Source of the DNA: Liopterus haemorrhoidalis
Taxonomy: Eukaryota > Arthropoda > Insecta > Coleoptera > Dytiscidae
Direction of reading: 5' to 3'
NCBI GenBank assembly: GCA_963971575.1
Contig: OZ020611.1
Coordinates: forward strand, 228,028,260 to 228,092,259
DNA length: 64,000 nucleotides
Below the pieces are notes generated by a model. It was not told the origin of the DNA, ran no database searches, and saw only the letters and a program-made list of their open reading frames with translations. A program made the translations under genes and the position numbers. The stretch's first letter is position 1; each line of letters starts with the position of its first letter. Below, piece by piece: positions 1-12,700 of this stretch.

Positions 1-250
1 TTTCTCTCTCTCTCTTTGTATTATGTAATATATATAATATGTAATATATTTGTATTATGGCTTTCTGATGACTCCATGAAGTCAACTTTTGCTTTATATA
101 AAGATTATATTTTGTATCTTGTACAATTTTGTAATGTGTGGGAATTTGTAGGAGACTTGTCTCTGTTTTATTCCCCGAATAGAATAAAAATAAAATAAAA
201 TAAAATAAAATAAAAAAATAAATATTTAAATAAGAAACTTTATCTCTGAA
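1..250. repeat. Low-complexity DNA with pentamer tail, possible LINE 3' end
   Basis: A short CT run at 1-16 is followed by AT-rich sequence. From about 183 to 227 there is a run of AAAAT/TAAAA units. A unique stretch ending in such a run is how many non-LTR retrotransposons end, but I see no coding remnant that proves this. The 60-codon open frame here is not convincing as a gene. Confidence 0.35.
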
Positions 251-256
251 GATATA

Positions 257-1496
257 CCAGGTCTACAAGTATGAAATGCGGATTTTTTTTAAACAAAACA
301 CTTTAAACTCAAAAGAACAGTAAAAGTTTATTTATTCAAAGTATGCTCCATTAGAAGTTATACATTTTTCCCATCTTTCAGGCAATTTGTAAATACCTCG
401 CCAGTAGAACTCTTCCCCTTTCCCCGCAAATCATTCATCTAGCCATTCTTTCACATTTTGATATGAACAAAAGTGCTGCTCGGCAAGTGCGTTACCCATC
501 GATGCGAACAAGTGATAATCTGAAGGGGCCAAGTCTGGTGAGTAAGCGGCATGGAGTAGCACTTCCCACTTGAGTGCCTCCAATGTGTTGCAAACTGCTT
601 TTGCCTTATGTGATGAAGCGTTATCGTGAAGAAAGATGCTACCTTGTGCCGTCTTCTTTCGTATTCTGGTCGTTTTATGAGCAGCGAATGGTTCAATTCG
701 ATCAGTTGTTGTTGGTAACGTTGGGTATTAACTGTTTCACCAGGTTTTAACAATTCATAATAGACCAAACCCTTTTGGTCCCACCAAGTACAGAGCATTG
801 TTTTTTGCCAAAGCGATTCGGTCTTGCAGTTGATGTGGATGGTGAGCCTGGATTCAGCCATGATTTTTTGCGTTTGGGATTTTCAAAATAAATCCATTTT
901 TCATCGCCAGTAATGATACGATGCAAAAAAGACTTTTGACTTCTTTTGTATCGTGCAAGCAAAATTTCACAAGTGTTTTTGCTTTATTCCATCTGCCTCT
1001 CATTCAATGCATGTGGAACCCATGTGCCGATTTTCTGGATCTTACCTATCTCTCGTAGGTGATTGGAAACAGCTTGTTGACTAACGCCTAACTGCTCTGC
1101 TAGTTGTTTTTGTGATTGTCTTCCTGTAGCAATGTTTCCAATTTTGTATCTTCAAATTTTTTTGAAGGTTTTCCATGTTCTTTGTCTGTAAGATCAAAGT
1201 CACCACTTTTGAAACGCCGAAACCATCGTTCATCAGTCGGTATGATTCAGCAGCAGTTTTTTTCAAATGAAAACAAAACGGTAATACTGTCGGCGAATGC
1301 TCTTTATTTGGCACAAAATTTGACATTTTTAACACAATAAAACAAAACTATATGATCACTTTTCAAATTATAACCTATACGCGTTTGACACTTAATGATA
1401 ACTTAACAAAACGCCATATGTGTTGAAACTTTGAACTATACACACTGTTGCGCGGTAAGTTTGAAAAAAATTCGCATTTCATACTTGTAGACCTGG
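257..1496 (-). mobile_element. mariner (DD34D) transposon, full length, decayed
   Basis: The terminal inverted repeats start CCAGGTCTACAAGTATGAAA and are nearly perfect over 26 bp. TA dinucleotides flank the element at 255-256 and 1497-1498, as expected for Tc1/mariner insertion. Length is 1240 bp. The minus strand encodes a mariner transposase broken over three frames (about 1335-1081, 962-747 and 861-451). ITGDEKWIYF holds the first catalytic Asp, SIFLHDNASSHK the second, and SPDLAPSDYHLF the third, giving the D,D34D spacing of mariner. The N-terminal part is the helix-turn-helix region. Frameshifts make it non-autonomous today. Confidence 0.93.
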
Positions 1497-1797
1497 TATT
1501 GTTTGTTTTATTGCTTTATTTAAACTCTTTTAGCCAAATTTCTCTTTTTATATATAGTACATAATTTTTAAAAATTTATATTTTTTTAACTTTTTCAAAT
1601 TTCTCATTAAACTGAATTTATGTCGTATAAATATCGTAAGTGTATTTTCTGCCTTGTTTATTCCAATATCTTATTAACCTTTTTTATATTAAAAAAATCA
1701 CTTGCTAACCCAGTTACTACGCCCATGCCCTAGTTGCAACTTATTTTAAATTTCCCGCTATACTGTATTTGTCCAGTGTAAATCGTACTCGGTTCAC

Positions 1798-2098
1798 AGC
1801 GCTATCTACTTTTTTCTAATTTGAAATAGACCATAGATCTGGTTATTTTGGTGACTTTTATAGTGTATTACTGACTTTAAATGTCAAAAATATTCCTTAC
1901 GCTGTAAAACCGACTTTAGGTTTCTAGGTTATGATCATTATAATTAAGATATTATTTTTCATTATGACATATGTTAAATGGAAATTAAAAAAAAGGTGAC
2001 ATTATTTAATACCAACAGAACATAAAATTTCAAAGGTGCAAACTATTGAATTCAAAATTTCCTCTTAGTTTGTTCTTACAAAAGTGAACAGAATATAT
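1798..2098. mobile_element. MITE family X, copy 1 (left end diverged)
   Basis: This stretch shares almost all of its length with 22811-23108 and 60479-60760. All three share GATCTGGTTATTTTGG near one end and CTTACAAAAGTGAAC at the other. In the better copies both ends are inverted repeats of GCTGTTCACTTTTGTAAG, which makes this a roughly 290-bp non-autonomous DNA transposon. The left terminus of this copy has drifted. There is no coding capacity. Confidence 0.75.
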
Positions 2099-2574
2099 AC
2101 ATGTGTAATAAAATAATATTTTATCTTTTAGTATAATAATATAGTGGGGACACCAAACATATCGGAGTTAAATCATGTTTCTTCAATCTTCTTACACCAG
2201 TATATTTTTTGTGTAGTGTAAGGGGGAGGGGGGGGGGGAGGTGAAAATTAAATGCTTAAAAGCGGTAAGTGTAAAAGTGCTACTGGGAACTAATGAAACA
2301 GGAGAAGACTTCTTTCGTATTCAAATTTTCTTCTACTCGGAGTACTCGGTGTTTTGCATGACTAACGTTTTGTTTCCATATCTTTGTAATTTGTACGTTA
2401 TAAAAATAAAGCGAAATATTTTGCACATACCTAATAGTTAAATAACTTTAAATCTTTAATTAAACAATATATATAACAATATTTTATCAACATCACTAAA
2501 TTACACAGTTAACATAAAAATTATAAATAAAACCAATCTATTGAAGAATAAAACTTAACGCACATAACTAATTG
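2098..2574. other. Intergenic sequence downstream of gene A
   Basis: AT-rich sequence immediately 3' of the gene A stop codon, so it probably contains the 3' untranslated region and poly(A) site. A G-tract of about 17 bases lies at 2223-2241. An open frame at 2241-2441 (+) has no recognisable domain and is most likely chance. Confidence 0.4.
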
Positions 2575-2724
2575 TTATTCCTTTTCTTCAGTCTGTTTCT
2601 TGAAACTATTAACAACTTCTTCAATTGGTCTATTCTTAGTTTCTGGCACATAGAACAATATGAAGAAAAATGAAAGAATTTGACAGACGATGTACATCAA
2701 GAAAACATAACCACCAATATATGC
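2575..2724 (-). CDS. Gene A exon 8 (TM12 and C-terminus)
   Basis: The 150-nt terminal exon has acceptor TTTCTGCAG and ends with TAA at 2575-2577. It encodes [20 protein letters not shown], then [19 protein letters not shown] and an acidic tail. PETKN is the PETKG signature that follows helix 12. Confidence 0.9.
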   Translation of the reverse strand, partial: AYIGGYVFLMYIVCQILSFFFILFYVPETKNRPIEEVVNSFKKQTEEKE

Positions 2725-5700
2725 CTGCAGAAAAAGAAAATGAAAGACATGGTAAAAGATTTGATACCAGGATTATATTCATAAAATTTATTTAAAGCTA
2801 CGTATGGGGGTGGGGGGTAATCAGGACCGTCTTATGAATTGTAAGGGCCCTAGGCCATGTGTATTTAGTGGGCCCTCCTCCCAGGAGTCAAGTCAAATTA
2901 AGTAAAAATAATGCAATTTAAGCGATACAACGATTTTGAGACTTAATTTTTAACCTTGATTATTTACCGCTATATTTAATTTTACTAAAATTATTGGTTG
3001 ATGCAAAACTAACTGCGATATTTTTGGTGTTTTTATTTTGAGTTGAAAAATGACGCTTCTTTTATGTAATAATTATAAATATATACTTGTTTTTAGGTGA
3101 AAAAAATGCGTGTTGAAAATTATATTCATGTTCGTCACATAATGCTCTACCACTTCAAGACAGGATGGAAAGCGGCACAGTTATTTCTCGATCTCAACGA
3201 GCTTTTCGACAAAGGAACGATAAATCAAAAACAAGTTGAAAGATGATTCCACAAGTTCAAATTGGATGACAAGAGTCTTAAGGATGATGAGGGAAGAGGA
3301 CGATCAGGCACTTTTATCAGCCGTGGAAGAGGACGATAGCATGACAACACGGCTACTGGCCGAAGATTTTAATGTCGACAAATTCACAATCGCCCGTCGC
3401 CTAAAAAAGTTTGAAAAAGTGTTGAAATTGGCTGGATGCGTGCTTCGCGCACTCTCCAACAGCAACAAAGCCAATCGAGTTCGAATTGCTGCAACGAGCA
3501 ATCGTCATTTTTGAAGAATCTTGTCACTGGTGATGGATCGTGGTTGCTCTTCAAAAACGTCAAAAGAATGAAAGTTTGTGTATATACGTGTGAAACACCG
3601 AAAGGAATAGCAAAAGGTGTCCAAAGTAAGAAGGCAATGTGGTGCGTATGGTGAGATAGAAACGGAATCATCCATTGGGAGATCATTAAAAACGGCATTT
3701 GCTTTTGGTAGAATGAAGATGATGAGCGTCAACAGAAGCGAATTCTGCACAAAAACGGCAAACAGTAATACAACATCAACAGCGACGTCTATCTGGCTCA
3801 GCTCGATCTTCTCCATACAGCAATAAATCATCTCCAAACAGCAATTTATTTGTTGAATAAACTTATATAAAAAAAAAAAAAATCGTCGTTAATTTTGCAT
3901 CAACCCAATACATTTTACATACATAAATTCTATAATGCCGAACAGGAGTTCATCTGAAATATGAATTTTCTGGTAAATTTACAATGTTAGTGTTATTAAT
4001 TTTGTTATTTATTTATTTTCTTTTTTTGTAAAATCAGTATCTTTACAAAAGAAAATTAAGACCGGTGAGCCCCTTATATAATCGGGCCCTAGGCCATGGC
4101 CTCGTTGGCCTAGGTAAAAAAACGGCCCTGGGGGGAATATAAAAATATTAAAATCTTTTGAGGACGAGGAAGATAAAATTTCAGAAAACATATAGTGAGA
4201 GGAGAGGTCAAAAATTCGAAAAACAACTTGAACCGAAGAGGGGCAGATATTCAAAAAATCACCAATTCAAAAGTACAAAAAAAAAAATTACTTGAAGACG
4301 GAGGAGGTCAAAAATTCTCAAAATAAGCTGGGGAAGGGGGAACAGAAAATCTGAAATTCACTTATAGTTATTTACCATCCACGCAACATTCAGAATCCCA
4401 TTGATTATTTAGTTGATTGTATTACAAAAAATTTGCGGTTGAGAAATAATGGTCTAAATGCAGCATTACTTACTTCAATCGGTTCAAAACTAAGACCCAC
4501 ACAGAAATTAGCTAGCCAGTTAATAGCGACAGCAACAGATGCGGCTATTGGTCTAGCATTAATGTCGAACATTTCGCTAACCAGAAACCATGGAATCGCT
4601 GAACCAATAGCGAAGATGGTGATATAGATATATACCATTACTGCACTTGCCCAAGATAAAACTGGATACTTGTCCTACAAAATATTGTCCAATTAGTTAA
4701 TCTACCATATATTAATAAAATTGGCGGCTATATCTGTTTTTTATTTTTTCGGCCTCTTATTTTCTCTGCGTTTCAAATGATTATATGCCAATATCCACAA
4801 AAAATATTTTTTGTCCGTCTGTCTGTCCGAGCTTCGCGCAAAAACGGCTGGACTTATTTTCACGGAATTTGGCATGAGGATTTAATAAATCCAGGATTCG
4901 AACATAGGCTATAAGTAGAGCCCTGCGTGGATACGTTTTTCTGTATCCGCATCCGATCCGCATCCGCACAGACAGGGTCCGCATCCGATCCGCATCTGCA
5001 GCCTTCGTAAATATGAAACCCGCATCCGATCCGCATCCGCAAAAATATCCGCACAATCCGCACAGGATTTGCTCTCTGTTTGGAAATATCTAACGTTTGT
5101 TTCGCCATATTTGGCATATCGCTGTTTTAAAACACTACTAAGATTGAAGGTTCAGAAATATGTTTTCTATCTAACGTCGTACTGAGATTATATAGATTAA
5201 AAAATAAAGACGGAAATTACAATTATTCGACTCATATATCAAGTTTATATAAAATGTAAAACTTTAATCAGCAATATCTAATTAACAACAGATTAATTTA
5301 TCACATTTATGACCAATAAATAACAAAGAAAGTCCTATAAGATTAGCAAATTTAAAAAAAATAAGTTCTTAATAATAAAACTAAATTCTTTAATTCATCC
5401 TATTATTAAAAGATAAAAGTTATATGACGATTTCAAGAATTTTAAGATATTTTTATTTTTTTAAATTTGATATGAGCTTCTATGTTTTTAAATGTGGCAA
5501 ATTACCATGGTTAAACTTTACTAATATTTCCAAAAATTCCAAATAAGGCGATACATAATTATTTTTAATTAGTAAACGCAATAAATCCAAAGAAATTGTT
5601 GTATCTACGACTGTTATATAAACTCTACTATATTATATACTATATATAGGTCTTTATGGGAAGAGTAAAAAAAGTGCCGTAACGTATTATTATTTAACTC

Positions 5701-6749
5701 TTCATAAGCAGAATACAAATGCCAGCGATACATTTTTTGGGTTCTAAACGCGTCTTCCGCAGAAAGAAGCGTCCAACCGAAGATTTAATGTTCACGCGGA
5801 TATTGCGGATAACCGGATATGATATATAATCCGCATCCGATCCGCATCCGCACGATTTAAATGATAATTTATCCGCATCCGCAGAAATATGGCGGATATC
5901 CGCGGATTTGCAGGGCTCTAGCTATAAGGTATTTCAAATTTTTTATTATAGGGTGGTGTTTCAGGGTTAAAAATTTTAAAAATTGATAGTAGTGTGAATT
6001 TTCACACATTGCAGGGTTTCGCAGGTATATAATAAGTGAAGGCGGCAGCTGAGTGTGTAGGACAAATTTTGCTTTGTAGTAATCACGGCAAAATGAACGA
6101 TATTTTTAAAATAATTTATCGTCTGTTAATTTAAGTATATTAAACCAGTGGCGGCTGAGACAGGGTGGCGCTGGGACAGTGTACTCCTAAAAAAAATTAA
6201 TAAGGAAAACTGAATTTAAAATCTCATTTATGCTTTTAAATTGCATTAAACTAGCTAACTATATCTGCGTATATTTATTTTTATTATTTCTAATTCAAAG
6301 ATTTTTTATATAAGTGTTAGATTTTAAAAATTTAGATCTAGTAAACAATGCTGTGGACACTACATGTTAGTGTCCCGATACAGTGTTGCCACATGCGATT
6401 TCTAATGTATTTATCTACGCAAGTAATAAAAATTAACTGAAAAGGGCAACAGCGGCGAGTTTTTATTGTGAATGTGTTTGTGAATTTAGGCAGGCGGCTT
6501 AGCGTTCGTTTGATTTGATTTTACTTAGACGTGAAACTGGATACAGTGCGTTATATTAAAACTAACGTCCTTAAATATTAAACTATATTATTAATAAAAA
6601 ATATTGGTCCCCATTGGCCAAAATTGAATATTTCACAATCGAATTAATAGAAAGTTCAGTAAAAAACAATTGTAATAATTTAGAATGGAGCACCAAAGGC
6701 TACAATTCTTTTAACGACCGATGATTGAGCTAACTGTAGCACGGAGCTT

Positions 6750-6798
<49 letters not shown>

Positions 6799-9700
6799 GT
6801 TGGAGTTTCTCGACGAATTTAAATATTATAAATAAAACACTATCTTGTATATTCGTCAATTTATTAAAACAGTAATTAAAACATTATAGATATGTTTCGT
6901 GCATACAGTTGCACATCTTCAGTCTGCAAAGAGAAAGAAATCAGTGAATAAGAACGTCGTGCAACATTACGTATCAATGCACACGTGAATACAGAATCAC
7001 AAAAAGGTTTTTTACAAATAAACATATATAAAAGATAAAAACTATAAACAAAATTATAAAGAATAAAAACATGAAAAAAATATTAAACAAACTAAAGATA
7101 TTAACAATGAAAACATGTAGTAAATACACTGAACCGGTCAATAGGATAAAAAACTGTAACAATGTATCAATAATTAAAATAGAGAATGGTACCATAAAAA
7201 GAACTAAACAAATAATTTTAAAAAACATTTAAAACATTTTTATAAAAAACCGTTAATAAGAAATGAGTAAAAAATTGTAAAACGGCTAACAACATATCCA
7301 CAAAAACGTAAGAAATTGTAAAAAAATAAAAATCCAAAAAATATAATAATATAAAAAAATATGAATATAGACAGGTATTTACAATAAACAATATTAACAA
7401 ATTAAAAAATTTAAAATGAAAAATTACACAAGTTAAAAAAGTATTAATAAAAACATGAGATTGGCGTGGCTTTTTCTACCAACAGTAATAATTCACGGAA
7501 TTTTTCCAAACTTAAAACGGAAATCCCTAAATTGGAAAAAGCTAACGTGGAATATAAAATACGGTGTCAGGATTGCAGATTGTCGTACATAGGAACGAAT
7601 AATCAAATTTTGAAAAAAAGACTATGCCAACATAAGTTAGATTGCACGCATAAACCGAAGATTACGGCACTGGCTATACACACCAATACGGAAAAGCACC
7701 AGTTTGACTACAACAATGTGGAAATTTTAGATAGTGAAAAGCACCGGGAAAAACGTCTAATATCGGAGATGCTATTCATACAGACGGAAAGAAAGGAATG
7801 TGTAAATAAGAAAACCGACACACTGGAGTTAGATCCGATTTATAAAACATTGTTGTAGCTCTTACTGTTTGAAATTCCGCGTTTTCTTCAATAGTTACAT
7901 GTTTTTTCTTTCTATCAAAATTTGGTTTGTTCCTGTCTACAGGTCAGTTACCTTTGACGTCATTTTGGCTAGTGGATGGCGCCTGTCTGTCTAGGTTTCT
8001 CACATGTATTCTTGTGATTGTGACGTGGCCCTGCCATGCTTGCAAAAATTATTTTTCTGTGTTTTTTACATGGTAAGCGGTTGTTCTCTTCCTAAGTACA
8101 CTACCTTGTTTCATCACCTGTTCCTTGTTTCTGTTCTATTTGTAAAATTATGTTTTTATTAATTTTTGACAAGTATTTTTATATTTTCAATATTTTTGTA
8201 TAGTTTGACAATTTTAGTTTTTATTAATATTTTTTTAACTTGTGTAATTTTTAATTTAAAATTTTTTAATTTGTTAATATTATTTATTCTAAATACCTGT
8301 TTATATTCATATTTTTTTATATTATTATATTTTTTAGATTTTTTTTTTGCAATTTCTTACGTTTTTGTGGATATGTTGTTAGCCGTTTTACAATTTTTTA
8401 CTCATTTCTTAATAACGGTTTTTTATAAAAATGTTTTAAATGTTTTTATAATTATTTGTTTAGTTCTTTTTACTGGTACCATTCTCTATTTTAATTATTG
8501 ATACATTGTTACAGTTTTTTATCCTATTGACCGGTTCAGTGCATTTACTACATGTTTTCATTGTTAATATCTTTAGTTTGTTTAATATTTTTTTCATGTT
8601 TTTATTCTTTAGAATTTTGTTTATAGTTTTTATCTTTTATATATGTTCATTTGTAAAAAACCTTTTTGTGATTATGTATTCACGTGTGCATTGATACGTA
8701 ATGTTGCACAACGTTCTTATTCACTGATTTCTTTCTCTTTGCAGACTGAAGATGTGCAACTGTATGCACGAAACGTATCTATAATGTTTTAATTACTGTT
8801 TTAATAAATTGACGAATATACAAGATAGTGTTTTATTTATATATATATATAAAATAAAAAATTAATCACTTTCAAGTCGCGCTTGGGAGTATAATTTGAA
8901 AGAGAAATATTTGTAATCATTTTTAATGTCATTATGGTCAACTTAGGTCTTTAAATTTTTTTACCAACTTACATATCGCATTTTTGAGAAACACGTGTTC
9001 CCTCTACCTTAATGCATTGTGTTTATGAATATGTTTCATAGGCCAGATTGAGTTAGATTGGGGACCAGATATTTAAAAATCACAGAGGACGGGTGGACGA
9101 TATTCTGAAAATCATTTGAGAACGTGGGGAAGAAATTCTGAAAATCAATTTAGGACAGGGGGAGTGGATAAATTCCGAAAATAGAATCACACAAGGGGTA
9201 AAAATTTCATGCGAGCCCTTTGAAATTTATTGTTGTGCCAGATTCGGCTGAACACTGCAATATATAGACCAAAAAGTGTCACCCCAAATATTTTACCCAC
9301 CAGTCGCTACTATATGAAACATATTATTTTCATTGGTTGTGGACCACACGAAATGTTGCCGCGGTAATGATTTTCACATTCGGTCAAGCTTTACAATGTT
9401 ATGTTTATGATACCTTAAGCACAACACATATCATAACTATTGTTGTTATTACAACCATTCCTCCATAAGATATCAGAAGTATTTTTCTTCTGCCAGCTCT
9501 ATCAATTAAAAAAAGTGAAACAATATTTGCTGCTAAATTTATCAAGCCTGCACCAATAGTGCAATATTTTGCATCGCCAGGGTCTATTCCTGCATCCTTG
9601 AAAATTTCTGTTGAATAGAATGTCACCTAAAAACATAAAAGAATAAAACAACGTATATCCAGAACTTCCTTTAAAAACTGCTATTGGTGTGTTCGTGCGT

Positions 9701-12700
9701 TTTGTAAATTAAGCACTGCGAACATTGCGCAGTGTTCAGTTTTTTTGATTGCATGCAAAGCTGTGCCAAATACTGAGTAAAACTACTTGAAATACGAAAT
9801 ATTGTCACAAAGGTAATCCTAGGTCAGGATTGCGACATCTAGACATTGTGACGGTCAACTGTTTGATTAAAAAACTATTTTTCAGCGTCTGGAATATGTT
9901 ACCTGATTACGAAATGCATACACCGCATCTTCGTAGTAAGTAAATATTTGTCATGACGAATTAATATTGGAACTAGGTCAACCAGTAGTACAAATGTATA
10001 GACGTCGCACGGTATCGGAGCAGTGTAACCAAGCCAACTCCTCTACACGTTCAGTCCACACGGTGACGACCGAGACACCGACGCCAGATACTCGTACAGC
10101 TGGTGAGCTAAGCAAGCAGTACCATGTGAGTGGGAGAAGGCTTCTCCAGGCTCCTCGACTCCCTGATGGGTAGCCCCCGCCCCGGAAATAGGTCGAAGCC
10201 GATCCTGGCCAACACGGGGTGGACCGAAGACTTCCCCAACTCCATGGGTAAATTTATACCATTACATTGTAAACTGGATATATAATTAATAAATTTGTAT
10301 TGCTAAAACCAGGAGTTGCCTTTCAATCAAACCACCCACGTGACAATATCAAGCTCGAAGTAGATAAATCAACCATTTCACAAGTTTACAAGCTATGGGA
10401 AAGGTCTACAAAGAATGGAGATGGCTGCTATATAAAATGATCGAAAATGCCATTGCTAATTGTTTAAACATCTCGATTTCGTTGCTTGAAAGGCATAAAA
10501 AAATAGTTGCTTGTGGCGTATCGAGGCTGACGATGGTATATAGATCAATTTCGACAAGCCGAAACGCAAAAAATCATAGATTGATACTGGTTAACCATCA
10601 ACGTCAGTGGCGCAGCCAAAGGGGGAGCCGACGGGCCTGGGCCCCTCCCAGGACCAGCAGACTACACGGCGCTGCTCGGAGAGTTGAAGATAAAATTTGT
10701 TAACCACAACAGTAGTTAATTTTTAAATTACTTCACTGTAAACAATATTGGCATTTTTTATTTATTTACTTTTTTTCGTATAAATATTTTTTTTTAAGAT
10801 TGCCTACTCTTGATAGGGGCCGTTATTTTTCAAGAGAAAATATATCACTTTCCAAATATGCTCAAACGAATTATATGAAGGGGAGCGTTGATCCTTTTCC
10901 CCCCTGACACTTCGACTAAAACATTCACCCAGTCAAATGATAAAACTGTTTTAAACAACTAATTACTCAATTTATATAAGATGAAGTGGAAATCTGACTT
11001 CGGTATAACCTTCACACGAGTCTGTTCGTTAAGTACAAATTGTGGCCAAGCGGCTGATTTAGAGAACTGACCATAAGTAAGAAAAACATTGAGACTTCAA
11101 AAATATATCCCACGAAAAATATAGAGAAATATGTATTTATCGAAGAAAAAATTAAGTGAAAGTTTTTGATACATGGATTAACAATTTCATTTTTTTATCA
11201 ACAAATAATGGAATTATTATTTGATATAAACATCAATATCCAACAGCAGGGGTGTCGAACTGATTTGGTCGCAGTCTATTTTACATACAAAATGATAAGC
11301 AGTGACGGAACTTTAAATATCCCGAAAGGTTTCTTGACATTTTTTTATAAACAGAAAAGGGGAAGAGAGTATATTTTACATTTTTAAATATACTTTTCCC
11401 CTAAATAAGCTCAAGTGATTTTGATTACCGCTTCAGGGGCCACAAAAAATAAAGTTGAGGGCCGTATGCGGCCCGCGTGCCTGCGAAATTTGATTCGGTC
11501 TTCCCCAAGACAAAATCCTGGCTGCGCCACTGATCAACGTTAACCATGCACGGATCTGCCGTTCCTCGATGGTCATAATTATATTTAATATAGTAAACTT
11601 ACTGCATTTATGCCAGAGAATTGTTGTGCCAGCATCATTAAAATAGCGATAGTGAAAGGTTTCTTCAAATAATCCACAATGCAGAAATCTTTTAATTTAA
11701 TTGGAGGTAATTTATTCATCTTTTCCATTTGGGCTTTCATTTTTTGTAACTCAATATCAGCTTCTTCTTCATTTGAACCAAACCATACTAAAGCTATCAA
11801 AACAAAAGTTGAATAAAAATGCATATTAACATAAATAGTGCAGCAAGTAAATTTACTGGTTGTCACTATACTAATAGAAATCAGTTTTATAGTTTACGAT
11901 TTTTTGTATATTTTCGATCGTCTGAAAACTGCATCCTTTTAATAAGTTCTTTAGTTTTGAGCACAAAAGGACTCACACCTGGCCATCGAATAAAAAGACT
12001 AAAGGTATTACATGCTATTTAAAAGAACTAAGATGGTCTTTCAAAATGACGTACAATAGATTCCGGTTGTAAACTGGCGCAGGGCCATTTATTAAAATAA
12101 TTGTTATTGGTAAAAAGAAAAAATACTTATTTTGATATTTTCAAAAGAAGCTAAAGATAGGAAATACAAACAATCCATAAAACGCTATTATAAACTCCAT
12201 TCACAATAAATGTGAGATGACGTCACACTTGGTTAATTTAAGTACCAACGTTAGGATATGTTTTAATCAACATCAATCCATATCTCAGTTAGTACATTTA
12301 TTTATTTCATGTTGGTAATTTTTTACAGTGATGTCGGTTTTAAATTGGATTGTTTAATCGTTATTTTGACGTCAGGTTGACGTTTAGGTACTTAAAATTA
12401 ACAGTGAGGTTATATTTTATTCTTTTTAAATTTATTTGTAATTTTAATGTAAAAATGCCCAAAGCTCTTAGTAGCCGTGCTCAAAGGATGGTTTTGTCTC
12501 TTATTAATTATTTTGAAAGAGAGCCCATACAATGGTGGACCTTTAATGGATGTGAAAAGCGTCAGAGATGTGAGTAAATATAAAATTTAGTTTATATCTA
12601 TGGTCTTTTCACTTGAATATATTTCTACAAATAATTGTTAATTAACTTTTTAGAGAGTTGCAGCTACTTTAGATGTCAGTATTTCTAAAATAAATAAAAT

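Larger units (their letters stand above)
6826..8843 (+). mobile_element. Penelope-like element flanked by inverted terminal repeats
   Basis: Two arms of about 630 bp (6826-7455 and 8211-8843) are inverted copies of each other. They enclose a plus-strand endonuclease open frame and its 3' flank. Penelope-like elements carry pseudo-LTRs that may lie in direct or inverted order, and these contain hammerhead ribozyme motifs, as seen here in both arms. The reverse transcriptase part is missing, so the copy is 5' truncated. Open frames within the arms (for example 6974-7228 minus and 8166-8501 plus) are AT-rich shadows of the repeat. Confidence 0.85.

Noticed and set aside
4781..5117. Cys/Asp/Arg-rich open frames
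   Set aside because: They are translations of the GCATCC hexamer array of the hAT element.
6974..8694. Several 60-110-codon hydrophobic open frames in the Penelope arms
   Set aside because: They are translations of T-rich inverted repeat sequence, found on both arms in mirrored form, without start context or homology.
9967..10173. 68-codon open frame in GC-richer DNA
   Set aside because: It lies fully within the solo LTR bounded by TG...CA and the ATAT duplication.
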